In this document: positions 11,301-26,500 of the stretch, in pieces
How positions within the stretch are numbered: position 1 is the first letter of the stretch
How the letters are laid out: each line of letters opens with the position of its first letter
From: Siphonodentalium dalli
Taxonomy: Eukaryota > Mollusca > Scaphopoda > Gadilida > Siphonodentaliidae
NCBI GenBank assembly: GCA_032622095.1
Contig: CP136066.1
Location: 105,235,319 to 105,299,318 of the forward strand
DNA: 64,000 nucleotides
Direction of reading: 5' to 3'
The notes under the pieces: model-generated
What the model saw: only the letters and a program-made list of their open reading frames with translations
What the model was told of the DNA's origin: nothing
Database searches by the model: none
Position numbers and translations under genes: made by a program

Positions 11301-11560
11301 AATAATAATTCATTTGGAGGGTTGATCAGGAAATAAAAGTGCAGAACGATTCCTATTCATTGGTGAAAATTGTTCAGAAAATAAGTTCAACAAATAGCCT
11401 ATGCGGCCCATGACCGTTTGTTGAACTAATTATCTGAAAGAGATGGATTCTCCCACCAGTTATGTAAGCATGCATTGGAATGGACTATATTCATTTGGAG
11501 GGTTGTTCGGGAAATACAAATGCAGAAAGATACATATTCATTTGGGAAAATTGTTCATCA
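8370..11560. repeat. Higher-order repeat, period about 1479 bp
   Basis: Blocks starting near 8370 and 9850 are near-identical with a shift of 1479 (compare 8524 with 10003). A partial third copy runs from about 11330 to 11560, then switches to another monomer sequence. Each block holds a fixed order of long and short monomers. Confidence 0.75.
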
Positions 11561-11579
11561 AATAAGTTCAATTGGTAAT

Positions 11580-13850
11580 ATATAATTGAGCATGGGAATG
11601 GTTAGTAATTCATTTTGAGGGTTGTTCATGAAATACAAGTGCAGAAGGCTACATATTCATTGGGGAAAATTATTCATCAAATAAGTTCAATTGGTAATAT
11701 ATAATTGAACATTGCAATGGTTAATAATAATTCATTTGGAGGGTTGATCAGGAAATAAAAGTGCAGAACGATTCCTATTCATTGGTGAAAATTGTTCAGA
11801 AAATAAGTTCAACAAACGGCCTATGCGGCCCATGACCGTTTGTTGAACTAATTATCTGAAAGAGATGGATTCTCCACCAGATATATAAGCGTACATTGGA
11901 ATGGTCTATAATTCATTTGGAGGGTTGTTCAGTAAATACAAGTGCAGAAGGTTTCCTATTCATTGGTCAAAATTGTTCAGAAAATAAGTTCAACAAATGG
12001 CCTATGCGGCCCATGACCGTTTATTGAACTAATTATCTGAAAGAGATGGATTCTTACACCAGTTATATAACCATAAGAAATAAGCATACATTGGAATGGT
12101 CTATAATTCATTTGGAGGGTAGTTCAGGAAATACAAGTGCAGAAGGCTACATATTCATTGGGGAAAATTATTCATCAAATAAGTTCAATTGGTAATATAT
12201 AATTGAACATGGGAATGGTTAGTAATTCATTTTGAGGGTTGTTCATGAAATACAAGTGCAGAAGGCTACATATTCATTGGGGAAAATTATTCATCAAATA
12301 AGTTCAATTGGTAATATATAATTGAACATTGGAATGGTTAATAATTCATTTGGAGGGTTGTTCAGGAAATAAAAGTGCAGAACGATTCCTATTCATTGGT
12401 GAAAATTGTTCAGAAAATAAGTTCAACAAAAGGCCTATGCGGCCCATGACCGTTTGTTGAACTAATTATCTGAAAGAGATGGATTCTCCCACCAGTTATA
12501 TAACCATAAGAAATAAGCATACATTGGAATGGTCTATAATTCATTTGGAGGGTAGTTCAGGAAATACAAGTGCAGAAGGATTCCTATTCATTGGACAAAA
12601 TTGTTCAGAAAATAAGTTCATCAAACGGCCTATGCGGCCCATGACCGTTTTTTGAACTAATTATCTGAAAGAGATGGATTCTCCCACCAGTTATATAAGC
12701 GTAAGAAATAAGCATACATTGGAATGGTCTATAATTCATTTGGAAGGTTGTTAAAAAATTAAAGTGCAGAAGAATTCCTATTCATTAGTGAAAATTATTT
12801 AGAAAATAAGTTCAACAAACGACCTATGCGGCCCATGACCGTTTTTTGAACTAATTATCTGAAAGAGATGGATTCTCCCACCAGTTATATAAGCGTATGA
12901 AATAAGTGTATAGTGGAATGGTCTATAATTCATTTGGAGGGTAGTTCAGGAAATACAAGTGCAGTTCTAAGGATTCCTATTCATTGGTCAAAATTGTTCA
13001 GAAAATAAGTTCAACAAACGACCTATGCGGCCCATGACCGTTTGTTGAACTAATTATCTGAAAGAGATGGATTCTCCACCAGTTATATAAGTGTGCATTG
13101 GAATGGACTATATTCATTTGGAGGGCTGTTCGGGAAATACAAGTGCAGAAAGATACATATTCATTTGGGAAAATTGTTCATCAAATAAGTTAATCTGGTA
13201 TTATATAATCGTACATTGGAATGGTATGGAATTCATTTGGAGGGTTGTTCAGGAAATACAAATGTACAAGGATTTCTACTCATTGGGGAAAATTGTTAAG
13301 AACATAATTTCATTAGTGAAAATTATTTAGAAAATAAGTTCAACAAACGACCTATGCGGCCCATGATCGTTTTTTCAACTAACTATCTGAAAGAGATGGA
13401 TTCTACCACCAGTTATATAAGCGTATGAAATAAGTGTATAGTGGAATGGTCTATAATTCATTTGGAGGGTAGTTCAGGAAATACAAGTGCAGTTCTAAGG
13501 ATTCCTATTCATTGGTCAAAATTGTTCAGAAAATAAGTTCAACAAACGGCCTATGCGGCCCATGACCGTTTGTTGAACTAATTATCTGAAAGAGATGGAT
13601 TCTCCACCAGATATATAAGCGTACATTGGAATGGTCTATAATTCATTTGGAGGGTTGTTCAGTAAATACAAGTGCAGAAGGTTTCCTATTCATTGGTCAA
13701 AATTGTTCAGAAAATAAGTTCAACAAATGGCCTATGCGGCCCATGACCGTTTATTGAACTAATTATCTGAAAGAGATGGATTCTTACACCAGTTATATAA
13801 CCATAAGAAATAAGCATACATTGGAATGGTCTATAATTCATTTGGAGGGT
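11580..13850. repeat. Higher-order repeat, period 1730 bp, first site
   Basis: Sequence near 11870-12180 recurs 1730 bp later (for example TTCTTACACCAGTTATATAA at 12051 and 13781). The block ends at the fused monomer junction near 13303-13315, which also bounds the 1730-bp blocks at 20724 and 22454. Confidence 0.7.
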
Positions 13851-13859
13851 AGTTCAGGA

Positions 13860-16800
13860 AATACAAGTGCAGAAGGCTACATATTCATTGGGGAAAATTA
13901 TTCATCAAATAAGTTCAATTGGTAATATATAATTGAACATTGGAATGGTTAATAATTCATTTGGAGGGTTGTTCAGGAAATAAAAGTGCAGAACGATTCC
14001 TATTCATTGGTGAAAATTGTTCAGAAAATAAGTTCAACAAAAGGCCTATGCGGCCCATGACCGTTTGTTGAACTAATTATCTGAAAGAGATGGATTCTCC
14101 CACCAGTTATATAACCATAAGAAATAAGCATACATTGGAATGGTCTATAATTCATTTGGAGGGTAGTTCAGGAAATACAAGTGCAGAAGGATTCCTATTC
14201 ATTGGACAAAATTGTTCAGAAAATAAGTTCATCAAACGGCCTATGCGGCCCATGACCGTTTATTGAACTAATTATCCGAAAGAGATGGATTATCCCACCA
14301 GTTATATAAGCGTTAGAAATAAGCATACATTGGAATGGTCTATAATTCATTTTGAGGGTTGTTCAGGAAATACAAGTGCAGAAGGCTACATATTCATTGG
14401 GGAAAATTGTTCATCAAATAAGTTCAATTGGTAATATATAATTGAACATTGGAATGGTTAATAATTCATTTGGAGGGGTGTTCAGGAAATACAAGTGCAG
14501 AGGGATTCCTATTCATTGGACAAAATTGTTCAGAAAATAAGTTCAACAAACGGCCTATGCGGCCCATGACCGTTTTTTGAACTAATTATCTGAAAGAGAT
14601 GGATTCTCCCACCAGTTATATAAGCGTAAGAAATAAGCATACATTGGAATGGTCTATAATTCATTTGGAAGGTTGTTCAAAAATTAAAGTGCAGAAGAAT
14701 TCCTATTCATTAGTGAAAATTATTTAGAAAATAAGTTCAACAAACGACCTATGCGGCCCATGACCGTTTTTTGAACTAATTATCTGAAAGAGATGGATTC
14801 TCCCACCAGTTATATAAGCGTATGAAATAAGTGTATAGTGGAATGGTCTATAATTCATTTGGAGGGTAGTTCAGGAAATACAAGTGCAGTTCTAAGGATT
14901 CCTATTCATTGGTCAAAATTGTTCAGAAAATAAGTTCAACAAACGACCTATGCGGCCCATGACCGTTTGTTGAACTAATTATCTGAAAGAGATGGATTCT
15001 CCACCAGTTATATAAGTGTGCATTGGAATGGACTATATTCATTTGGAGGGCTGTTCGGGAAATACAAGTGCAGAAAGATACATATTCATTTGGGAAAATT
15101 GTTCATCAAATAAGTTAATCTGGTATTATATAATCGTACATTGGAATGGTATGGAATTCATTTGGAGGGTTGTTCAGGAAATACAAATGTACAAGGATTT
15201 CTACTCATTGGGGAAAATTGTTAAGAACATAATTTCAACGAACGGCCTATGCGGCCATTGACCATTTGTTGAACTAATCTTAAAGAGATGGATTCTACCA
15301 CAAGTTATATAACTGTACATTGGAATGGCCTGTAATTAATTTGGACGGAAGTTCTGGAAATACAACTGCAGAAGGATACATATTCATCAGGGAAAATTGT
15401 TCATAAAATAAGTTCAATTAAAATAATCCAACATTGGAAAGGTTAATAATTCATTTTGATGGTTGTTCAGGAAATTCAAGCGCAGAACGATACATATTCA
15501 TTGGGGAAAATTGTCATTCAAATAAGTTCAACTAGTATTATATAACCGTACATTGGAATGGTCTATAATTCATTTGGAGGGTGGTTTGGGAAATGCAAGT
15601 GCAGAAGGATTCCTATTCATTGGTGAAAATTGTTCAGAAAATAAGTTCAACAAATGGCCTATGCGGCCCATGACCGTTTGTTGAACTAATTATCTGAAAG
15701 AGATGGATTCTCCCACCAGTTATATAAGCGTAAGAAATAAGCATACATTGGAATTGTCCATAATTCATTTTTATAATTCATTTGGAGTGTTGTTCAGGAA
15801 ATACAAGTGCAGAAGAATTCCTATTCATTTGTCAAAATTGTTCAGAAATTAAGTTCAACAAACGGCCTATGCGGCCCATGACCGTTTGTTGAACTAATTA
15901 TCTGAAAGAGATGGATTTTCCCACCAGTTATATAAGCATGCATTGGAATGGACTATATTCATTTGGAGGGTTGTTCTGGAAATACAAATGCAGAAAGATA
16001 CATATTCATTTGGGAAAATTGTTCATCAAATTAGTTCATCTGGTATTATATAATCGTACATTGGAATGGTCTGTAATTCATTTGGAGGGTTGTTCAGGAA
16101 ATACAAATGCACAAGGATTCCTACTCATTGGGGAAAATTGTTAAGAAAATAAGTTCAACAAATGGCCTATGCGGCCCATGACCGTTTGTTGAACTAATTA
16201 TCTGAAAGAGATGGATTCTTACACCAGTTATATAAGCGTACATTGGAATGGCTTGTAATTAATTTGGACGGAAGTTCTGGAAATACAACTGCAGAAGGAT
16301 ACATATTCATCAGGGAAAATTGTTCATCAAATAAGTTCAATTGGTAATATATAATTGAACATGGGAATGGTTAGTAATTCATTTTGAGGGTTGTTCATGA
16401 AATACAAGTGCAGAAGGCTACATATTCATTGGGGAAAATTATTCATCAAATAAGTTCAATTGATAACATATAATTGAACATTGGAATGGTTAATAATTCA
16501 TTTGGAGGGTTGTTCAGGAAATACAAGTGCAGAAGGATTCCTATTCATATGTGAAAATTGTTCAGAAAATAAGTTCAACAAAAGGCCTATGCGGCCCATG
16601 ACCGTTTGTTGAACTAATTATCCGAAAGAGATGGATTATCCCACCAGTTATATAAGCGTTAGAAATAAGCATACATTGGAATGGTCTATAATTCATTTTG
16701 AGGGTTGTTCAGGAAATACAAGTGCAGAAGGCTACATATTCATTGGGGAAAATTGTTCATCAAATAAGTTCAATTGGTAATATATAATTGAACATTGGAA

Positions 16801-18740
16801 TGGTTAATAATTCATTTGGAGGGTTGTTCAGGAAATACAAGTGCAGAAGGATTCCTATTCATTGAACAAAATTGTTCAGAAAATAAGTTCAACAAACGGC
16901 CTATGCGGCCCATGACCGTTTGTTGAACTAATTATCTGAAAGAGATGGATTCTCCACCAGTTATATAAGCGTATGAAATAAGCATATAGTGGAATGGTCT
17001 ATAATTCATTTGGAGGGTAGTTCAGGAAATACAAGTGCAGTTCTAAGGATTCGTATTCATTGATCAAAATTGTTCAGAAAATAAGTTCAACAAACGGCCT
17101 ATGCGGCCCATGACCGTTTGTTGAACTAATTATCTGAAAGAGATGGATTCTCCACCAGATATATAAGCGTACATTGGAACGGTCTATAATTCATTTGGAG
17201 TGTTGTTCAGGAAATACAAGGGCAGAAGGATTCCTATTCGTTGATTAAAATAGTTCAGAAAATAAGTTCAACAAATGGCTTATGCGGCCCATGACCGTTT
17301 GTTGAACTAATTATCTGAAAGAGATGGATTCTCCCACCAGTTATATAAGCGTAAGAAATAAGCGTACATTGCAATGCTCAATAATTCATTTGGAAGGTTG
17401 TTAAAAAATTAAAGTGCCGAACGATTCCTATTCATTAGTGAAAATTATTTAGAAAATAAGTTCAACAAACGACCTATGCGGCCCATGACCGTTTTTTTAA
17501 CTAATTATCTGAAAGAGATGGATTCTCCACCAGATATATAAGCGTATGAAATAAGTGTATAGTGGAATGGTCTATAATTCATTTGGAGGGTAGTTCAGGA
17601 AATACAAGTGCAGTTCTAAGGATTCCTATTCATTGGTCAAAATTGTTCAGAAAATAAGTTCAACAAACGGCCTATGCGGCCCATGACCGTTTGTTGAACT
17701 AATTATCTGAAAGAGATGGATTCTCCACCAGATATATAAGCGTACATTGGAATGGTCTATAATTCATTTGGAGGGTTGTTCTGGAAATACAACTGCAGAA
17801 GGATACATATTCATCGGGGAAAATTGTTCATCAAATAAGTTCAATTGATAATATATAATTGAACATGGGAATGGTTAGTAATTCATTTTGAGGGTTGTTC
17901 ATGAAATACAAGTGCAGAAGGCTACATATTCATTGGGGAAAGTTATTCATCAAATAAGTTCAATTGGTAATATATAATTGAACATTGCAATGGTTAATAA
18001 TAATTCATTTGGAGGGTTGTTCAGGAAATAAAAGTGCAGAACGATTCCTATTCATTGGTGAAAATTGTTCAGAAAATAAGTTCAACAAATAGCCTATGCG
18101 GCCCATGACCGTTTGTTGAACTAATTATCTGAAAGAGATTGATTCTCCGCCAGATATATAAGCGTACATTGGAACGGTCTATAATTCATATGGAGTGTTG
18201 TTCAGGAAATACAAGGGCAGAAGGATTCCTATTCGTTGATTAAAATAGTTCAGAAAATAAGTTCAACAAATGGCTTATGCGGCCCATGACCGTTTGTTGA
18301 ACTAATTATCTGAAAGAGATGGATTCTCCCACCAGTTATATAAGCGTAAGAAATAAGCGTACATTGCAATGCTCAATAATTCATTTGGAAGGTTGTTCAA
18401 AAATTAAAGTGCCGAACGATTCCTATTCATTAGTGAAAATTATTTAGAAAATAAGTTCAACAAACGACCTATGCGGCCCATGATCGTTTTTTTAACTAAT
18501 TATCTGAAAGAGATGGATTCTACCACCAGTTATATAAGCATATGAAATAAGTGTATAGTGGAATGGTCTATAATTCATTTGGAGGGTAGTTCAGGAAATA
18601 CAAGTGCAGTTCTAAGGATTCCTATTCATTGGTCAAAATTGTTCAGAAAATAAGTTCAACAAACGGCCTATGCGGCCCATGACCGTTTGTTGAACTAATT
18701 ATCTGAAAGAGATGGATTCTCCACCAGATATATAAGCGTA
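13860..18740. repeat. About 4.9-kb segment repeated 9270 bp to the right
   Basis: This segment is almost identical to about 23130-28010, shifted by 9270 bp. Checked points: 13921/23191, 15016/24286, 15911/25181, 18131/27400. The offset falls by one after a single missing A near 27087. The match breaks at about 13855 on the left and about 18740 on the right, each time at a switch of monomer type. Confidence 0.8.
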
Positions 18741-19001
18741 CATTGGAACGGTCTATAATTCATATGGAGTGTTGTTCAGGAAATACAAGGGCAGAAGGAT
18801 TCCTATTCGTTGATTAAAATAGTTCAGAAAATAAGTTCAACAAATGGCTTATGCGGCCCATGACCGTTTGTTGAACTAATTATCTGAAAGAGATGGATTC
18901 TCCCACCAGTTATATAAGCGTAAGAAATAAGCGTACATTGCAATGCTCAATAATTCATTTGGAAGGTTGTTCAAAAATTAAAGTGCCGAACGATTCCTAT
19001 T

Positions 19002-22000
19002 CATTAGTGAAAATTATTTAGAAAATAAGTTCAACAAACAACCTATGCGGCCCATGATCGTTTTTTTAACTAATTATCTGAAAGAGATGGATTCTACCAC
19101 CAGTTATATAAGCGTATGAAATAAGTGTATAGTGGAATGGTCTATAATTCATTTGGAGGGTAGTTCAGGAAATACAAGTGCAGTTCTAAGGATTCCTATT
19201 CATTGGTCAAAATTGTTCAGAAAATAAGTTCAACAAACGGCCTATGCGGCCCATGACCGTTTGTTGAACTAATTATCTGAAAGAGATGGATTCTCCACCA
19301 GATATATAAGCGTACATTGGAATGGTCTATAATTCATTTGGAGGGTTGTTCAGTAAATACAAGTGCAGAAGGTTTCCTATTCATTGGTCAAAATTGTTCA
19401 GAAAATAAGTTCAACAAATGGCCTATGCGGCCCATGACCGTTTATTGAACTAATTATCTGAAAGAGATGGATTCTTACACCAGTTATATAACCATAAGAA
19501 ATAAGCATACATTGGAATGGTCTATAATTCATTTGGAGGGTAGTTCAGGAAATACAAGTGCAGAAGGCTACATATTCATTGGGGAAAATTATTCATCAAA
19601 TAAGTTCAATTGGTAATATATAATTGAACATGGGAATGGTTAGTAATTCATTTTGAGGGTTGTTCATGAAATACAAGTGCAGAAGGCTACATATTCATTG
19701 GGGAAAATTATTCATCAAATAAGTTCAATTGGTAATATATAATTGAACATTGGAATGGTTAATAATTCATTTGGAGGGTTGTTCAGGAAATAAAAGTGCA
19801 GAACGATTCCTATTCATTGGTGAAAATTGTTCAGAAAATAAGTTCAACAAAAGGCCTATGCGGCCCATGACCGTTTGTTGAACTAATTATCTGAAAGAGA
19901 TGGATTCTCCCACCAGTTATATAACCATAAGAAATAAGCATACATTGGAATGGTCTATAATTCATTTGGAGGGTAGTTCAGGAAATACAAGTGCAGAAGG
20001 ATTCCTATTCATTGGACAAAATTGTTCAGAAAATAAGTTCATCAAACGGCCTATGCGGCCCATGACCGTTTTTTGAACTAATTATCTGAAAGAGATGGAT
20101 TCTCCCACCAGTTATATAAGCGTAAGAAATAAGCATACATTGGAATGGTCTATAATTCATTTGGAAGGTTGTTAAAAAATTAAAGTGCAGAAGAATTCCT
20201 ATTCATTAGTGAAAATTATTTAGAAAATAAGTTCAACAAACGACCTATGCGGCCCATGACCGTTTTTTGAACTAATTATCTGAAAGAGATGGATTCTCCC
20301 ACCAGTTATATAAGCGTATGAAATAAGTGTATAGTGGAATGGTCTATAATTCATTTGGAGGGTAGTTCAGGAAATACAAGTGCAGTTCTAAGGATTCCTA
20401 TTCATTGGTCAAAATTGTTCAGAAAATAAGTTCAACAAACGACCTATGCGGCCCATGACCGTTTGTTGAACTAATTATCTGAAAGAGATGGATTCTCCAC
20501 CAGTTATATAAGTGTGCATTGGAATGGACTATATTCATTTGGAGGGCTGTTCGGGAAATACAAGTGCAGAAAGATACATATTCATTTGGGAAAATTGTTC
20601 ATCAAATAAGTTAATCTGGTATTATATAATCGTACATTGGAATGGTATGGAATTCATTTGGAGGGTTGTTCAGGAAATACAAATGTACAAGGATTTCTAC
20701 TCATTGGGGAAAATTGTTAAGAACATAATTTCATTAGTGAAAATTATTTAGAAAATAAGTTCAACAAACGACCTATGTGGCCCATGATCGTTTTTTCAAC
20801 TAATTATCTGAAAGAGATGGATTCTACCACCAGTTATATAAGCGTATGAAATAAGTGTATAGTGGAATGGTCTATAATTCATTTGGAGGGTAGTTCAGGA
20901 AATACAAGTGCAGTTCTAAGGATTCCTATTCATTGGTCAAAATTGTTCAGAAAATAAGTTCAACAAACGGCCTATGCGGCCCATGACCGTTTGTTGAACT
21001 AATTATCTGAAAGAGATGGATTCTCCACCAGATATATAAGCGTACATTGGAATGGTCTATAATTCATTTGGAGGGTTGTTCAGTAAATACAAGTGCAGAA
21101 GGTTTCCTATTCATTGGTCAAAATTGTTCAGAAAATAAGTTCAACAAATGGCCTATGCGGCCCATGACCGTTTATTGAACTAATTATCTGAAAGAGATGG
21201 ATTCTTACACCAGTTATATAACCATAAGAAATAAGCATACATTGGAATGGTCTATAATTCATTTGGAGGGTAGTTCAGGAAATACAAGTGCAGAAGGCTA
21301 CATATTCATTGGGGAAAATTATTCATCAAATAAGTTCAATTGGTAATATATAATTGAACATGGGAATGGTTAGTAATTCATTTTGAGGGTTGTTCATGAA
21401 ATACAAGTGCAGAAGGCTACATATTCATTGGGGAAAATTATTCATCAAATAAGTTCAATTGGTAATATATAATTGAACATTGGAATGGTTAATAATTCAT
21501 TTGGAGGGTTGTTCAGGAAATAAAAGTGCAGAACGATTCCTATTCATTGGTGAAAATTGTTCAGAAAATAAGTTCAACAAAAGGCCTATGCGGCCCATGA
21601 CCGTTTGTTGAACTAATTATCTGAAAGAGATGGATTCTCCCACCAGTTATATAACCATAAGAAATAAGCATACATTGGAATGGTCTATAATTCATTTGGA
21701 GGGTAGTTCAGGAAATACAAGTGCAGAAGGATTCCTATTCATTGGACAAAATTGTTCAGAAAATAAGTTCATCAAACGGCCTATGCGGCCCATGACCGTT
21801 TTTTGAACTAATTATCTGAAAGAGATGGATTCTCCCACCAGTTATATAAGCGTAAGAAATAAGCATACATTGGAATGGTCTATAATTCATTTGGAAGGTT
21901 GTTAAAAAATTAAAGTGCAGAAGAATTCCTATTCATTAGTGAAAATTATTTAGAAAATAAGTTCAACAAACGACCTATGCGGCCCATGACCGTTTTTTGA

Positions 22001-23530
22001 ACTAATTATCTGAAAGAGATGGATTCTCCCACCAGTTATATAAGCGTATGAAATAAGTGTATAGTGGAATGGTCTATAATTCATTTGGAGGGTAGTTCAG
22101 GAAATACAAGTGCAGTTCTAAGGATTCCTATTCATTGGTCAAAATTGTTCAGAAAATAAGTTCAACAAACGACCTATGCGGCCCATGACCGTTTGTTGAA
22201 CTAATTATCTGAAAGAGATGGATTCTCCACCAGTTATATAAGTGTGCATTGGAATGGACTATATTCATTTGGAGGGCTGTTCGGGAAATACAAGTGCAGA
22301 AAGATACATATTCATTTGGGAAAATTGTTCATCAAATAAGTTAATCTGGTATTATATAATCGTACATTGGAATGGTATGGAATTCATTTGGAGGGTTGTT
22401 CAGGAAATACAAATGTACAAGGATTTCTACTCATTGGGGAAAATTGTTAAGAACATAATTTCATTAGTGAAAATTATTTAGAAAATAAGTTCAACAAACG
22501 ACCTATGCGGCCCATGATCGTTTTTTCAACTAATTATCTGAAAGAGATGGATTCTACCACCAGTTATATAAGCGTATGAAATAAGTGTATAGTGGAATGG
22601 TCTATAATTCATTTGGAGGGTAGTTCAGGAAATACAAGTGCAGTTCTAAGGATTCCTATTCATTGGTCAAAATTGTTCAGAAAATAAGTTCAACAAACGG
22701 CCTATGTGGCCCATGACCGTTTGTTGAACTAATTATCTGAAAGAGATGGATTCTCCACCAGATATATAAGCGTACATTGGAATGGTCTATAATTCATTTG
22801 GAGGGTTGTTCAGTAAATACAAGTGCAGAAGGTTTCCTATTCATTGGTCAAAATTGTTCAGAAAATAAGTTCAACAAATGGCCTATGCGGCCCATGACCG
22901 TTTATTGAACTAATTATCTGAAAGAGATGGATTCTTACACCAGTTATATAACCATAAGAAATAAGCATACATTGGAATGGTCTATAATTCATTTGGAGGG
23001 TAGTTCAGGAAATACAAGTGCAGAAGGCTACATATTCATTGGGGAAAATTATTCATCAAATAAGTTCAATTGGTAATATATAATTGAACATGGGAATGGT
23101 TAGTAATTCATTTTGAGGGTTGTTCATGAAATACAAGTGCAGAAGGCTACATATTCATTGGGGAAAATTATTCATCAAATAAGTTCAATTGGTAATATAT
23201 AATTGAACATTGGAATGGTTAATAATTCATTTGGAGGGTTGTTCAGGAAATAAAAGTGCAGAACGATTCCTATTCATTGGTGAAAATTGTTCATAAAATA
23301 AGTTCAACAAAAGGCCTATGCGGCCCATGACCGTTTGTTGAACTAATTATCTGAAAGAGATGGATTCTCCCACCAGTTATATAACCATAAGAAATAAGCA
23401 TACATTGGAATGGTCTATAATTCATTTGGAGGGTAGTTCAGGAAATACAAGTGCAGAAGGATTCCTATTCATTGGACAAAATTGTTCAGAAAATAAGTTC
23501 ATCAAACGGCCTATGCGGCCCATGACCGTT
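19002..23530. repeat. Higher-order repeat, period 1730 bp, second site
   Basis: Two full copies (about 19002-20731 and 20732-22461) and a partial third (about 22462-23530) are near-identical (checked at 19081/20811, 19231/20961, 20512/22242). The copies join at the fused junction AACATAATTTCATTAGTG, which is absent from the non-amplified versions of the same monomer at 15230, 24510, 29740 and 34815. Confidence 0.8.
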
Positions 23531-26500
23531 TATTGAACTAATTATCCGAAAGAGATGGATTATCCCACCAGTTATATAAGCGTTAGAAATAAGCATACAT
23601 TGGAATGGTCTATAATTCATTTTGAGGGTTGTTCAGGAAATACAAGTGCAGAAGGCTACATATTCATTGGGGAAAATTGTTCATCAAATAAGTTCAATTG
23701 GTAATATATAATTGAACATTGGAATGGTTAATAATTCATTTGGAGGGGTGTTCAGGAAATACAAGTGCAGAGGGATTCCTATTCATTGGACAAAATTGTT
23801 CAGAAAATAAGTTCAACAAACGGCCTATGCGGCCCATGACCGTTTTTTGAACTAATTATCTGAAAGAGATGGATTCTCCCACCAGTTATATAAGCGTAAG
23901 AAATAAGCATACATTGGAATGGTCTATAATTCATTTGGAAGGTTGTTCAAAAATTAAAGTGCAGAAGAATTCCTATTCATTAGTGAAAATTATTTAGAAA
24001 ATAAGTTCAACAAACGACCTATGCGGCCCATGACCGTTTTTTGAACTAATTATCTGAAAGAGATGGATTCTCCCACCAGTTATATAAGCGTATGAAATAA
24101 GTGTATAGTGGAATGGTCTATAATTCATTTGGAGGGTAGTTCAGGAAATACAAGTGCAGTTCTAAGGATTCCTATTCATTGGTCAAAATTGTTCAGAAAA
24201 TAAGTTCAACAAACGACCTATGCGGCCCATGACCGTTTGTTGAACTAATTATCTGAAAGAGATGGATTCTCCACCAGTTATATAAGTGTGCATTGGAATG
24301 GACTATATTCATTTGGAGGGCTGTTCGGGAAATACAAGTGCAGAAAGATACATATTCATTTGGGAAAATTGTTCATCAAATAAGTTAATCTGGTATTATA
24401 TAATCGTACATTGGAATGGTATGGAATTCATTTGGAGGGTTGTTCAGGAAATACAAATGTACAAGGATTTCTACTCATTGGGGAAAATTGTTAAGAACAT
24501 AATTTCAACGAACGGCCTATGCGGCCATTGACCATTTGTTGAACTAATCTTAAAGAGATGGATTCTACCACAAGTTATATAACTGTACATTGGAATGGCC
24601 TGTAATTAATTTGGACGGAAGTTCTGGAAATACAACTGCAGAAGGATACATATTCATCAGGGAAAATTGTTCATAAAATAAGTTCAATTAAAATAATCCA
24701 ACATTGGAAAGGTTAATAATTCATTTTGATGGTTGTTCAGGAAATTCAAGCGCAGAACGATACATATTCATTGGGGAAAATTGTCATTCAAATAAGTTCA
24801 ACTAGTATTATATAACCGTACATTGGAATGGTCTATAATTCATTTGGAGGGTGGTTTGGGAAATGCAAGTGCAGAAGGATTCCTATTCATTGGTGAAAAT
24901 TGTTCAGAAAATAAGTTCAACAAATGGCCTATGCGGCCCATGACCGTTTGTTGAACTAATTATCTGAAAGAGATGGATTCTCCCACCAGTTATATAAGCG
25001 TAAGAAATAAGCATACATTGGAATTGTCCATAATTCATTTTTATAATTCATTTGGAGTGTTGTTCAGGAAATACAAGTGCAGAAGAATTCCTATTCATTT
25101 GTCAAAATTGTTCAGAAATTAAGTTCAACAAACGGCCTATGCGGCCCATGACCGTTTGTTGAACTAATTATCTGAAAGAGATGGATTTTCCCACCAGTTA
25201 TATAAGCATGCATTGGAATGGACTATATTCATTTGGAGGGTTGTTCTGGAAATACAAATGCAGAAAGATACATATTCATTTGGGAAAATTGTTCATCAAA
25301 TTAGTTCATCTGTTATTATATAATCGTACATTGGAATGGTCTATAATTCATTTGGAGGGTTGTTCAGGAAATACAAATGCACAAGGATTCCTACTCATTG
25401 GGGAAAATTGTTAAGAAAATAAGTTCAACAAATGGCCTATGCGGCCCATGACCGTTTGTTGAACTAATTATCTGAAAGAGATGGATTCTTACACCAGTTA
25501 TATAAGCGTACATTGGAATGGCTTGTAATTAATTTGGACGGAAGTTCTGGAAATACAACTGCAGAAGGATACATATTCATCAGGGAAAATTGTTCATCAA
25601 ATAAGTTCAATTGGTAATATATAATTGAACATGGGAATGGTTAGTAATTCATTTTGAGGGTTGTTCATGAAATACAAGTGCAGAAGGCTACATATTCATT
25701 GGGGAAAATTATTCATCAAATAAGTTCAATTGATAACATATAATTGAACATTGGAATGGTTAATAATTCATTTGGAGGGTTGTTCAGGAAATACAAGTGC
25801 AGAAGGATTCCTATTCATATGTGAAAATTGTTCAGAAAATAAGTTCAACAAAAGGCCTATGCGGCCCATGACCGTTTGTTGAACTAATTATCCGAAAGAG
25901 ATGGATTATCCCACCAGTTATATAAGCGTTAGAAATAAGCATACATTGGAATGGTCTATAATTCATTTTGAGGGTTGTTCAGGAAATACAAGTGCAGAAG
26001 GCTACATATTCATTGGGGAAAATTGTTCATCAAATAAGTTCAATTGGTAATATATAATTGAACATTGGAATGGTTAATAATTCATTTGGAGGGTTGTTCA
26101 GGAAATACAAGTGCAGAAGGATTCCTATTCATTGAACAAAATTGTTCAGAAAATAAGTTCAACAAACGGCCTATGCGGCCCATGACCGTTTGTTGAACTA
26201 ATTATCTGAAAGAGATGGATTCTCCACCAGTTATATAAGCGTATGAAATAAGCATATAGTGGAATGGTCTATAATTCATTTGGAGGGTAGTTCAGGAAAT
26301 ACAAGTGCAGTTCTAAGGATTCGTATTCATTGATCAAAATTGTTCAGAAAATAAGTTCAACAAACGGCCTATGCGGCCCATGACCGTTTGTTGAACTAAT
26401 TATCTGAAAGAGATGGATTCTCCACCAGATATATAAGCGTACATTGGAACGGTCTATAATTCATTTGGAGTGTTGTTCAGGAAATACAAGGGCAGAAGGA

